A stretch of 6,392 nt of DNA from Acinetobacter sp. (lineage in GTDB: Bacteria > Pseudomonadota > Gammaproteobacteria > Pseudomonadales > Moraxellaceae). Where the stretch lies: contig JASLIY010000188.1 of assembly GCA_030152675.1 (NCBI GenBank), positions 1-6,392 on the forward strand. Direction: 5' to 3'. This document shows positions 1-6,358 of the stretch, piece after piece. Made by a program: the position numbers and the translations under genes. The notes under the pieces were generated by a model that was not told where the DNA came from, did no database searches, and saw only the letters and a list, made by a program, of their open reading frames with translations. Every line of letters begins with the position of its first letter. Positions within the stretch are counted from its first letter, which is position 1.

Positions 1-39
1 GTCCTACCGACCCTCATCCACAGTGAGGAGTTTGTTCTC

Positions 40-128
40 GTTACTTTTTAAAAAGTAACCAAAACCTTCTTTGCGCTGAGGGCTATGTCCCTATAACCCC
101 AGCGCAAAACAGGCGGCGTCCTGCCGCC
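40..128. repeat. Cluster of three adjacent inverted repeats (possible dispersed intergenic repeat)
   Basis: Three inverted repeats lie almost end to end. The first is a perfect 20-base palindrome at 40-59 (GTTACTTTTT and its complement). The second pairs 70-78 (TTTGCGCTG) with 100-108, with a GGG/CCC pair (80-82 with 89-91) inside. The third pairs GGCGGC at 112-117 with GCCGCC at 123-128 across a 5-base loop. No convincing reading frame covers this part. The arrangement resembles repetitive intergenic DNA that I recall from Acinetobacter and Pseudomonas genomes, but copy number cannot be judged from one window. It may also act as a transcript end for a gene left of the window. The rest of 1-246, outside this cluster, shows no gene and no clear signal. 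Confidence 0.5.
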
Positions 129-246
129 AGTGGCAAATACCGCATATTAAATCAATTGAAATAGAATTTTGATGCTTAGGCTATTTGTCTGTTGGCTATT
201 TTTATTATCGTGGGCTTTTAGCTTTTTAAAATATACGACTAGCCCC

Positions 247-282
247 AAAAAAACGCCTCACCGCAGAGCAGTGAAGCGTTTT
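247..282 (-). terminator. Rho-independent terminator of the CoA-transferase gene row
   Basis: On the minus strand the RNA forms a 12-base-pair stem (arms 271-282 and 250-261) around a 9-base loop. One pair is a G-U wobble and the rest are Watson-Crick. The 3' arm runs into seven consecutive U (253 down to 247). It begins 60 bases after the CoA-transferase stop codon. On the plus strand the wobble becomes a C/A mismatch and the trailing T-run is only four, so the terminator acts mainly on minus-strand transcripts. Confidence 0.88.
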
Positions 283-342
283 AGAGTAGATCTGAGATGA
301 AAACACATGGCGCTCAAGCCCCTATCCCGAGCGCCGAGTGAC

Positions 343-1833
343 TTACTTCATACGACCCGTTTCTTGCAAATTGGCATGCCAAGACAGTGCCTCATTGAGT
401 AGGTGTGGCGTATGCCCGCCTTTCTCACAAGCACGATCAAAATAATCCTGCAATTCCGCTTTGTAAGATGGGTGCGCACAGTGCTGAATGATTTGTACGG
501 CACGCTCGCGTGGCGCCAAACCACGTAAATCAGCCAAGCCCTGCTCGGTCACCAAGATATCAATATCATGCTCATTATGATCGACATGACTGACCATCGG
601 CACCACCGAGGAAATCGCACCCTCTTTGGCAATGGATTTGGTCACAAAGATCGCCAGATGTGCATGACGGGTAAAGTCACCCGAACCACCGATCCCATTC
701 ATCATCTTACTGCCCGCGATATGGGTCGAGTTCACGTTGCCATAAATATCAAATTCAATCGCCGTATTAATCGCGATGATCCCCAAACGACGGATTAACT
801 CAGGATTGTTGGAAATATCTTGTGGACGCAAAACGATTTTGTCTTTATAGCGATCAAAATTATTCATCACTCGATCAGCACTGCTGTCCAAAGTCATGGA
901 ACAACCTGAGGCAAACTTCATTTTCCCAGAGTCGATCAGGTCAAAAGTACAGTCTTGTAGTACTTCAGAATACATTTCCAAGTCTTTAAAACTTGAATGC
1001 TCAAAGCCCGCAAAAACCGCATTGGCGATCGAACCCACGCCTGATTGTAAAGGTCCAAGATTGTCTGGCAAACGACCCGCAGCAACTTCACGCTCAAAAA
1101 AGTCAGTCAAATTTTTCGCAATGGCCAAGGTTTCTTGATCCGGCTCGGTCATCGATGCAGCGCGATCTGGAATGTCGTTAAAGACAATCGCGGTAATTTT
1201 ATTTGGATCCACTGCGATGCCCGCGGTACCGATACGGTCAGCAACCGCCATCAATGGAATTGGACCACGGTTTGGACGTGCTGGGGGTACATAAATATCA
1301 TGCACGCCTTCAAATGCTGGGCTGATGCTGTTGTCGATTTCGACAATAATTTGATCCGCAAGCTGTGCAAATACCGCAGAGTTACCAACAGAAGCAGTCG
1401 GGATAATCTGACCATCTTCAGTAATTGCTGTCGCGGCAATGATCGCAATATGCGGCTTTGGAATATTGCCATGTTGCATTTGCTCTGCCGTGCTCGACAA
1501 ATGCTGATCGGTAAACATCACCTCACCGGCATTAATCGCTTGACGCAAAGTCGGGTCAGCCTGATACGGCAAACGACGTGCGATCACTTTGGCTTCTGCA
1601 AGTTTTTGATCGATTTTATTGCCTAAACTGGCGCCAGTCGCAAAGGTGATTTTAACTGGATCGGTTTTAGCACGTTCTGCCAAGGCCAAAGGTACGGTTT
1701 TGGCTTCACCACCGCCGCCGAAACCACTCATCCCGATGACCATACCATCTTCGATCAGTGCAACCGCTTGTTCTGCTGACATTACTTTGTTATGTAGGGT
1801 GGTCAAGCGAATCCGATTTAAGTTATTTTGCAT
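343..1833 (-). CDS. Succinyl-CoA:acetate CoA-transferase (acetyl-CoA hydrolase/transferase family)
   Basis: This cytosolic class I CoA-transferase of 496 residues is predicted to move CoA between acetyl-CoA and succinate, giving acetate and succinyl-CoA; relatives act on propionyl-CoA. It resembles Acetobacter AarC (about 505 residues) and the Cat1/YgfH group along its whole length. Seen in the sequence: the N-terminal glycine loop SGFGGGGEAK (about residues 36-45); the block LQSGVGSIANAV followed by MYSEVLQD, whose Glu290 matches the glutamate that carries the covalent CoA thioester in AarC; KMMNGIGGSGDF (376-387); and the tail LVTEQGLADLRGLAPRER. No signal peptide or membrane segment is apparent. 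The frame stays open to a TTG at 1848, but nothing resembling a ribosome-binding site precedes it. ATG 1833 has a weak GAG ten bases upstream and fits the family N-terminus. It is the last gene before the terminator, 207 bases after the thiolase. Preference for acetate over propionate is inferred only. Confidence 0.93.
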   Translation of the reverse strand: MQNNLNRIRLTTLHNKVMSAEQAVALIEDGMVIGMSGFGGGGEAKTVPLALAERAKTDPVKITFATGASLGNKIDQKLAEAKVIARRLPYQADPTLRQAINAGEVMFTDQHLSSTAEQMQHGNIPKPHIAIIAATAITEDGQIIPTASVGNSAVFAQLADQIIVEIDNSISPAFEGVHDIYVPPARPNRGPIPLMAVADRIGTAGIAVDPNKITAIVFNDIPDRAASMTEPDQETLAIAKNLTDFFEREVAAGRLPDNLGPLQSGVGSIANAVFAGFEHSSFKDLEMYSEVLQDCTFDLIDSGKMKFASGCSMTLDSSADRVMNNFDRYKDKIVLRPQDISNNPELIRRLGIIAINTAIEFDIYGNVNSTHIAGSKMMNGIGGSGDFTRHAHLAIFVTKSIAKEGAISSVVPMVSHVDHNEHDIDILVTEQGLADLRGLAPRERAVQIIQHCAHPSYKAELQDYFDRACEKGGHTPHLLNEALSWHANLQETGRMK

Positions 1834-1946
1834 AGCTAAGCATCTCAAAAATAATCAATCAACAAGTCAAATAATCATCAACGCGCACAACATCAGTCAC
1901 AATCCTGGTCGACTGTGATCTACGGTCGTTGTGGCGTGTTTTTCTA

Positions 1947-1972
1947 TCAGCACCCATCCCCATGGGTGCTGA
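1947..1972. other. Perfect hairpin in the thiolase to CoA-transferase spacer
   Basis: An 11-base arm (TCAGCACCCAT, 1947-1957) is followed by a CCCC loop and its exact complement (1962-1972). No run of T follows on either strand, so it does not look like a standard intrinsic terminator. In the minus-strand transcript it lies 68 bases after the thiolase stop and 113 bases before the CoA-transferase start. It could protect the 3' end of a processed thiolase message, weaken read-through, or mark a boundary before a separate promoter for the CoA-transferase. I found no convincing promoter between it and base 1833; the best match, TTGTGA-N17-GATGAT on the minus strand, is poor. Confidence 0.6.
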
Positions 1973-2040
1973 ACATCCCTTTTATTTTCTACAGATCACG
2001 GCTGCAACCCATCCTGTGCATGCCATGTAAACTCAGTGGC

Positions 2041-3210
2041 TTAAAGCAACTCAACCGCGATCGCTGTGGCTTCACCGCCACCGATACATAAAGTCGCGAT
2101 GCCTTTTTTGCCGCCAGTACGTTTTAAGGCGTGGATTAAGGTCACGATAATGCGTGAACCCGAAGAACCCAGCGGATGACCGAGCGCACAAGCCCCCCCG
2201 TTGCAGTTGACTTTGGCTTCATCCAACTCAAAGGCATCAATCGCCAGCATTGCCACCATGGCAAAAGCTTCATTGACTTCCCAAAGATCAACTTCTGCGG
2301 CATTCCAACCCGTTTGCTGCAATACTTTTTCGATCGCACCGACGGGCGCAAGAGTGAATTCGCTTGGATGTTGAGAATGTGAGGCATAAGCCACGACCTG
2401 CGCTAAAGGCTTAAGACCTTTGGCTGCTGCAGTGTCCGCAGACGTGAGCAATAATGCCGAAGCACCGTCACTGATCGAACTGGCATTGGCTGCGGTGATG
2501 GTGCCGTCTTTTTTAAAGGCTGGGCGTAGGGTCGGGATTTTATCGACCTTGGCATTTAACGGTTGTTCGTCTTGCGCCACAACCTGTTCACCACGACGAG
2601 TTTTCACCGTCACAGCTGCAATTTCGGCATCGAAGTAACCATTTTCGATCGCGGTCACGGCTTTGTTCAACGAACTTATCGCAAAAGCATCCATCTGTTC
2701 ACGGCTATAGCCTTTGTCATCGGCCATTTTCTGCGCCAAAACACCCATCGACAGACCAGTTTCAGCGTCTTCAAGACCTTCTAAGAACATGTGATCTTTG
2801 ACTTCGCCATGTCCCATGCGATAACCACCCCGTGCTTTTGGCAACAAATACGGTGCATTACTCATCGATTCCATGCCGCCAGCCACCACGATCTTGGCCG
2901 AACCGGCTTTGATCATGTCTGCGCCTTGCATCAAGGCTTTCATGCCTGAACCACAGATTTTATTGATGGTGACTGCACCGGTTGCATCCGGGATACCGGC
3001 CAAACGCATGGCTTGACGTGCTGGGCCTTGTTTTAATCCAGCAGGCAGCACACAACCAAAGATCACTTCATCAATTTCTTCAACTGCGACACCCGCACGA
3101 GCAACGACATTTTGAATCGCCACAGCACCCAATTCAGGCGCGGTACATGCAGAGAGTGCACCTTGAAAACCACCCATTGCGGTACGTACCGCATCAACAA
3201 TTACAATCAC
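2041..3210 (-). CDS. Thiolase (acetyl-CoA C-acetyltransferase / acyltransferase)
   Basis: This is a 389-residue type II thiolase, the usual length for the family. It either cleaves a 3-ketoacyl-CoA with CoA to release acetyl-CoA or condenses two acetyl-CoA to acetoacetyl-CoA; it is presumably a cytosolic tetramer. All catalytic elements are visible: the nucleophile Cys86 in NKICGSGMKA, Asn313 in VNEAFAM, His345 in GGACALGHPLGSSGSR and Cys375 in CIGGGEA. Each sits three positions before its counterpart in the Zoogloea biosynthetic thiolase (89, 316, 348, 378). The start is GTG 3210, preceded by AAAGGGAAGA at good spacing, and the protein then begins VIVIVDAVRT as thiolases do. The frame extends 25 codons further to a GTG at 3285, but that extension is unlike the family. 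It follows the acyl-CoA dehydrogenase by 131 bases, which favours a degradative role; chain-length preference is not readable. The name acetyl-CoA acetyltransferase is the default, less certain than the family. Confidence 0.95.
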   Translation of the reverse strand: MIVIVDAVRTAMGGFQGALSACTAPELGAVAIQNVVARAGVAVEEIDEVIFGCVLPAGLKQGPARQAMRLAGIPDATGAVTINKICGSGMKALMQGADMIKAGSAKIVVAGGMESMSNAPYLLPKARGGYRMGHGEVKDHMFLEGLEDAETGLSMGVLAQKMADDKGYSREQMDAFAISSLNKAVTAIENGYFDAEIAAVTVKTRRGEQVVAQDEQPLNAKVDKIPTLRPAFKKDGTITAANASSISDGASALLLTSADTAAAKGLKPLAQVVAYASHSQHPSEFTLAPVGAIEKVLQQTGWNAAEVDLWEVNEAFAMVAMLAIDAFELDEAKVNCNGGACALGHPLGSSGSRIIVTLIHALKRTGGKKGIATLCIGGGEATAIAVELL

Positions 3211-3227
3211 TTTTAATTCTTCCCTTT
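3211..3227 (-). promoter_or_regulatory. Ribosome-binding site fixing the thiolase GTG start
   Basis: The minus strand reads AAAGGGAAGA at 3227-3218, followed by ATTAAAA and GTG at 3210. The purine-rich core lies about 7-12 bases before the GTG. The in-frame candidate starts further upstream (GTG 3285 and several ATG codons) have no comparable site, so this decides the start. Confidence 0.72.
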
Positions 3228-3270
3228 CATGACAGACCCATTCCATGCGGTATGTCGTCATTATGTGCAT

Positions 3271-3294
3271 CTGAGGCCAGTCCACCGGCCTCAG
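3271..3294. other. Perfect hairpin in the acyl-CoA dehydrogenase to thiolase spacer
   Basis: CTGAGGCC (3271-3278) and GGCCTCAG (3287-3294) form a GC-rich 8-base-pair stem around an 8-base loop. No T-run follows on either strand. It lies 47 bases past the dehydrogenase stop and 60 bases before the thiolase start. It is probably a structure in a shared transcript, affecting stability or partial termination, rather than a true intrinsic terminator. No convincing promoter was found between it and the thiolase. Confidence 0.55.
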
Positions 3295-3341
3295 GCTTTG
3301 CTATGACAATGTCTACAACGTCAGCTTGCGAACCCAAGAGC

Positions 3342-5120
3342 TTAGGATTGCGCAGTAAAATAATCTTCTGACAATTGCATTACGATGTCTGATCCCGCTT
3401 GGATATTGGCAATCCGCTGCGCCATTGCTGGCAGCACTTTCTGCACAAAGTATTCAGCCAAGACCAACTTGTTTTGATAGAAGCTTTCTGGCTTTTGATC
3501 TGCTGCAACACTGATGCGTGCAAACATATAGCTAAAGCTCATCAATCCCACGGCATGTAGATAATCCACCGCAACCGCATTGGCAAAGTCTGGTTTTTCC
3601 GAAGCTTGTGCCAAGATAAACTGCGTGGCTTGCTCAACATCGTCACAGGCCTTGAGCGTTGCCGCTTGAATCACGTGATCTAGGCTGACACTTTGCGCAA
3701 ATGCACGAATCTCAGCGATATAGTCCGCGATCATCGCACCGTTGTTTTTAATCACTTTACGGCCGATCAAGTCCTGCGCTTGCACGCCATTGGTGCCTTC
3801 ATAGATCTGGGCAATACGCAGATCGCGTACACACTGCTCCATGCCCCACTCGCGGATATAACCGTGGCCACCAAAACACATTTGCGCATCGAGCACGGCA
3901 TTAAACGCAGTATCGGTGAGATAAGCTTTGGCGATTGGCGTCAGTAAGGCCACGCGATCATTGGCTTTTTGCACAGCCTCAGCATCGGTTGAATATTTGG
4001 TAATGTCTAACTGCTGACCGACATAGACTGCAAATGCACGTGACGCTTCATTGTTGGCACGGCCATTGAGCAACATGCGACGCACATCACCATGCACCAA
4101 GATCGAATCCGCAACTTGATTCGGCGATTTCACCCCAGTCGCACTGCGACCTTGCAGACGGTCTGTGGCATATTGCGCTGCATTTTGATACGCAAATTCC
4201 GAGGCGCCAATGCCTTGAATACCCATCGATAAGCGCTCGTAGTTCATCATCACGAACATCGCAGCCAAGCCATGATTTTCCTGGCCGACCAAGAAGCCTT
4301 TGGCTGCATCAAAGTTCATCACGCAAGTCGCAGAGCCTTTGATCCCCATCTTGTGTTCGAGTGAACCCGCGGCCACCGCATTGCGCTCACCGACTGAACC
4401 ATCGGCATTGACCAAAAATTTCGGCACGATAAATAGGGAGATCCCACGCGAACCTGCCGGTGCATCTGGTGTTTTCGCCAGCACTAAATGAATGATGTTC
4501 TCAGACAAATCATGCTCACCACCAGTAATAAAGATCTTGGTACCGCTGATGTTATAACTGCCATCTTGATTGGGTTCGGCCTTGGTTTTGATCAGCCCCA
4601 AGTCAGTGCCAGCATGTGGCTCAGTCAAACACATGGTGCCCGACCACTCACCGCTATACATTTTCGGTAAATAGGTTTGTTTTTGTTGTTGTGAAGCGTA
4701 GTTATTCAGCGCCATCCCCGCACCCACTGACAACAATGGATACAACATAAAGGATGGATTCACCGCGAAAATCATCTCATCCGCAAGAACGGTCAGCATC
4801 TTCGGCATGTTCTGCCCGCCCCATTCTTCGTCAGCACCGAGACCGATCCAACCACCTTGGGCATATTGTTGAAATGCCTGTTTAAATCCCTTTGCTGTGG
4901 TCACTTGACCTTGATCAAAATGGGTGCCTTCTTCATCTGCAGCGCGGTTAAGATCGAGTAAATCATTCTTCGCAAATTTGGCCATTTCTTCTAAAATCGC
5001 ATTGGCCGTGGCCATATCGACATGGGCCAATTTTTCATTGCTTTGCCAGAATTGATCAGCTTGAAACACGTCATTTAAAATAAAATCCATGTCTTTCAGC
5101 GGTGCATTATAAATCGGCAT
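3342..5120 (-). CDS. Acyl-CoA dehydrogenase, long form with additional N- and C-terminal domains
   Basis: This 592-residue flavoprotein is predicted to oxidise an acyl-CoA to the trans-2-enoyl-CoA, the first step of beta-oxidation, passing electrons to electron-transfer flavoprotein. At about 590 residues it belongs to the extended class that includes DmdC (methylmercaptopropionyl-CoA dehydrogenase) and Pseudomonas FadE1/FadE2-like enzymes, not the ~380-residue class. Numbered from this start: a short N-terminal cap (MPIYNAPLKDMDFILNDVF, 1-19); the helical N-domain; the FAD-contact motif MCLTEPHAGTDLG (163-175); the beta domain to about 280; then QMCFGGHGYIREWG (413-426) and IYEGTNGVQAQDL. 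Glu441 in YEGTNG is the probable catalytic base. A C-terminal helical domain follows from about residue 460. ATG 5120 has GAGGA five bases upstream; an in-frame ATG at 5138 is upstream of that site and is rejected. It is the first gene of the minus row and faces the TetR gene. Substrate is unknown; fatty acyl-CoA is the default guess. Confidence 0.95.
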   Translation of the reverse strand: MPIYNAPLKDMDFILNDVFQADQFWQSNEKLAHVDMATANAILEEMAKFAKNDLLDLNRAADEEGTHFDQGQVTTAKGFKQAFQQYAQGGWIGLGADEEWGGQNMPKMLTVLADEMIFAVNPSFMLYPLLSVGAGMALNNYASQQQKQTYLPKMYSGEWSGTMCLTEPHAGTDLGLIKTKAEPNQDGSYNISGTKIFITGGEHDLSENIIHLVLAKTPDAPAGSRGISLFIVPKFLVNADGSVGERNAVAAGSLEHKMGIKGSATCVMNFDAAKGFLVGQENHGLAAMFVMMNYERLSMGIQGIGASEFAYQNAAQYATDRLQGRSATGVKSPNQVADSILVHGDVRRMLLNGRANNEASRAFAVYVGQQLDITKYSTDAEAVQKANDRVALLTPIAKAYLTDTAFNAVLDAQMCFGGHGYIREWGMEQCVRDLRIAQIYEGTNGVQAQDLIGRKVIKNNGAMIADYIAEIRAFAQSVSLDHVIQAATLKACDDVEQATQFILAQASEKPDFANAVAVDYLHAVGLMSFSYMFARISVAADQKPESFYQNKLVLAEYFVQKVLPAMAQRIANIQAGSDIVMQLSEDYFTAQS

Positions 5121-5130
5121 AGTGATCCTC
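5121..5130 (-). promoter_or_regulatory. Ribosome-binding site fixing the acyl-CoA dehydrogenase start
   Basis: GAGGA at 5130-5126 on the minus strand stands five bases before ATG 5120. It lies inside the six-codon extension that would result from ATG 5138, which itself has no good site. The N-terminus MPIYNAP also fits what is known of this enzyme class. Confidence 0.75.
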
Positions 5131-5268
5131 GTGTGCATATGTGCACTTAAAAACTTTTACTAAAAACCAATACGAGCACAAATATGTAAGATCTAGGCGA
5201 ATAAAATGCAAAACGTCTTAAAACTCAGCCTCGCCATAACATCACAAATTGCGCATCATATTTAAATC

Positions 5269-5296
5269 ACTGACACCTCTATATTCAGCTGTCAGT
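5269..5296. promoter_or_regulatory. Inverted repeat, candidate operator for the acyl-CoA dehydrogenase promoter
   Basis: ACTGACA (5269-5275) and TGTCAGT (5290-5296) form a perfect 7-base dyad with a 14-base spacer. It is flanked by TTTAAA on both sides (5261-5266 and 5297-5302), which makes the symmetry longer than the core. It lies at the predicted transcription start of the leftward promoter, a usual place for a repressor. The 14-base spacing is wider than many TetR sites. Which protein binds it, if any, is inference. Confidence 0.35.
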
Positions 5297-5299
5297 TTT

Positions 5300-5327
5300 A
5301 AAATAAATCATCCGATCCGAATCTCAA
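5300..5327 (-). promoter_or_regulatory. Possible sigma-70 promoter for the acyl-CoA dehydrogenase row
   Basis: On the minus strand TTGAGA (5327-5322, five of six matches to the -35 consensus) is followed after 16 bases by TATTTT (5305-5300, four of six). Transcription would begin near 5293 and leave a leader of about 170 bases. An alternative nearer the gene, TTGCAT (5211-5206) with TACATA (5188-5183), matches less well. AT-rich DNA yields chance matches, so confidence is low. Confidence 0.3.
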
Positions 5328-5575
5328 TTTAAACGACGATTCAGAGGCTTTAATTTATTCAACCTTGTTCAATAGTGTCATTCAAAAGGTCATTTAGAAA
5401 ATAAAACACGATCCACTTAAATCAATAGCTCACGGCTTTTAATCCCTACGCATTTAGTATGCAATCAAGGCAAGCACGTGTTGTGGATCTCATATTGACT
5501 GCGCAAAACAATAAATCAAATTAGACTAAATATAAAAACAAATTCGGCATTACTGACCTCCAAAGTTCTCAATCG

Positions 5576-5615
5576 TTGACTTTTAAATATTGTTATGATT
5601 TTTAATATCTATAAT
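5576..5615 (+). promoter_or_regulatory. Possible promoter region for the TetR-type regulator
   Basis: This stretch has several promoter-like elements at imperfect spacing: TTGACT (5576-5581), an extended -10 TGTTATGAT (5591-5599) and an exact TATAAT (5610-5615). The extended -10 is the most plausible because it does not need a good -35; the TTGACT lies only 12 bases before it and 28 before TATAAT. The leader would be about 130 bases. Confidence 0.35.
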
Positions 5616-5693
5616 TTGGAAACTTATGGCTATTATTTGTACGCAAACAAGACTTTAGTTTGATATGCAATGACAATACAATCATGCATTATG

Positions 5694-5707
5694 TTAAAGT
5701 GCTTTAA
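5694..5707. promoter_or_regulatory. Short dyad before the TetR gene, candidate autoregulatory site
   Basis: TTAAAG and CTTTAA form 6-base arms around a 2-base centre, 34 bases before the TetR start codon. TetR-type repressors often bind such dyads near their own start. The sequence TTAA(A)GTGC also occurs on the minus strand at 5150-5143, next to the acyl-CoA dehydrogenase start, which might be a related half-site. A dyad this short and AT-rich can easily arise by chance. Confidence 0.25.
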
Positions 5708-5740
5708 GTCTCAATTTTTGGTTTTTTTCAGGTAAATAAG

Positions 5741-6358
5741 ATGATGTCTGTACGCCAACAAAATTTTATTTTACGTAAAGAAAAAATATTAGACATGGCA
5801 GAGCGCCTATTGCTCGAAAACAATCAGGACATCACCATTGGTGACTTGGCCCAAGAGCTCGATATTGCCAAAGGCACCATCTACAAGCATTTTAAAAGTA
5901 AAAACCAACTCTATTTAGAGCTGATTATCTTAAATGAAAAGCGTCTACTCGATATTTCGATAAACTATAAAAACAATATCAAAACCTACGTCACCCAATA
6001 CATGCTCTACAATATGCTCAACTCCAATCGCACGATTTTATTACATGTGATTGAGGAGCGTTTAACCAATAACGAACGTAAATTAAAAAGTTTATTTGAA
6101 GAACTTTATACAGTCCGCGAAGCACGTATCATAGAAGTCAAAGACAGTACCGATGCTTTCTTAAAATCCGTCAATAGTCGTATGTCAATCCGTGATTATC
6201 TGTCTTATATTTGGACGGTGACCTATGGTGCCTCACTACTCCTCAATTCGACTCATTATCAAAAAGCCATTGGCTCACGGGAGCGACTGATTAAGCTCTA
6301 TATTAACCAAGCCTTGATGACACCAGATAATCTGGCGGAGAGTGAGTTAAATCAATAA
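5741..6358 (+). CDS. TetR/AcrR-family transcriptional regulator
   Basis: This is a 205-residue protein, typical for the family. The N-terminal DNA-binding domain is clear: helix 1 (ILRKEKILDMAERLLLEN, about 10-27) is followed by the helix-turn-helix TIGDLAQELDIAKGTIYKHF (32-51), with KGTIYKHF as the recognition helix, and then the usual KSKNQLYLELI. From about residue 70 a helical ligand-binding and dimerisation domain follows; it is too variable to name an effector. The start is ATG 5741, with AGG (5730-5732) eight bases upstream; a second ATG follows directly and cannot be excluded. The gene is divergent from the acyl-CoA dehydrogenase, so it probably controls that row and itself, perhaps in response to an acyl-CoA or fatty acid; this is inferred from position. 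The gene is clearly more AT-rich than the metabolic genes (sampled lines about 30-42% GC against about 48-60%). No terminator is visible in the 34 bases after the stop. Confidence 0.92.
   Translation: MMSVRQQNFILRKEKILDMAERLLLENNQDITIGDLAQELDIAKGTIYKHFKSKNQLYLELIILNEKRLLDISINYKNNIKTYVTQYMLYNMLNSNRTILLHVIEERLTNNERKLKSLFEELYTVREARIIEVKDSTDAFLKSVNSRMSIRDYLSYIWTVTYGASLLLNSTHYQKAIGSRERLIKLYINQALMTPDNLAESELNQ

Larger units (their letters stand above)
5121..5740. other. 620-base AT-rich divergent intergenic region
   Basis: This spacer separates the start codons of the acyl-CoA dehydrogenase (leftward) and the TetR gene (rightward). No frame of useful length or with a ribosome-binding site is seen in either direction. 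It holds the candidate promoters and dyads listed separately. The part between about 5330 and 5570 shows no interpretable signal. It is longer than most divergent regulator-target spacers, so an unannotated small RNA or a very short gene is possible but has no positive support. Confidence 0.7.

Noticed and set aside
1135..1626. 163-codon open frame on the plus strand
   Set aside because: It lies wholly antisense to the CoA-transferase, shows no recognisable domain and has no good ribosome-binding site; the opposite frame carries conserved family motifs.
1834..1848. TTG 1848 as start of the CoA-transferase
   Set aside because: There is no ribosome-binding site upstream, and the five added residues (TTG to GCT) are not family-like; ATG 1833 fits better.
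1845..1880. Imperfect direct repeat of about 16 bases (AAATAATCA...TCAAC) before the CoA-transferase start
   Set aside because: It is a short, AT-rich, two-copy repeat with no further support; low-complexity drift explains it.
1894..1918. TCACA-N12-TGTGA and CAGTC/GACTG arms as a CRP/Vfr-type site
   Set aside because: The half-sites are in the opposite order to the CRP consensus (TGTGA-N6-TCACA) and the spacing is wrong; probably chance.
2982..3371. 129-codon open frame on the plus strand
   Set aside because: It is antisense to the thiolase N-terminus, the spacer hairpin and the dehydrogenase stop; its protein sequence is not recognisable and it is best explained as a shadow frame.
5121..5138. 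ATG 5138 as start of the acyl-CoA dehydrogenase
   Set aside because: The good GAGGA site lies downstream of it and serves ATG 5120, whose N-terminus matches the enzyme class.
5133..5146. GTGCA-TATG-TGCAC inverted repeat near the dehydrogenase start
   Set aside because: The arms are only five bases and there is no matching copy at the regulator; too weak to call an operator by itself.
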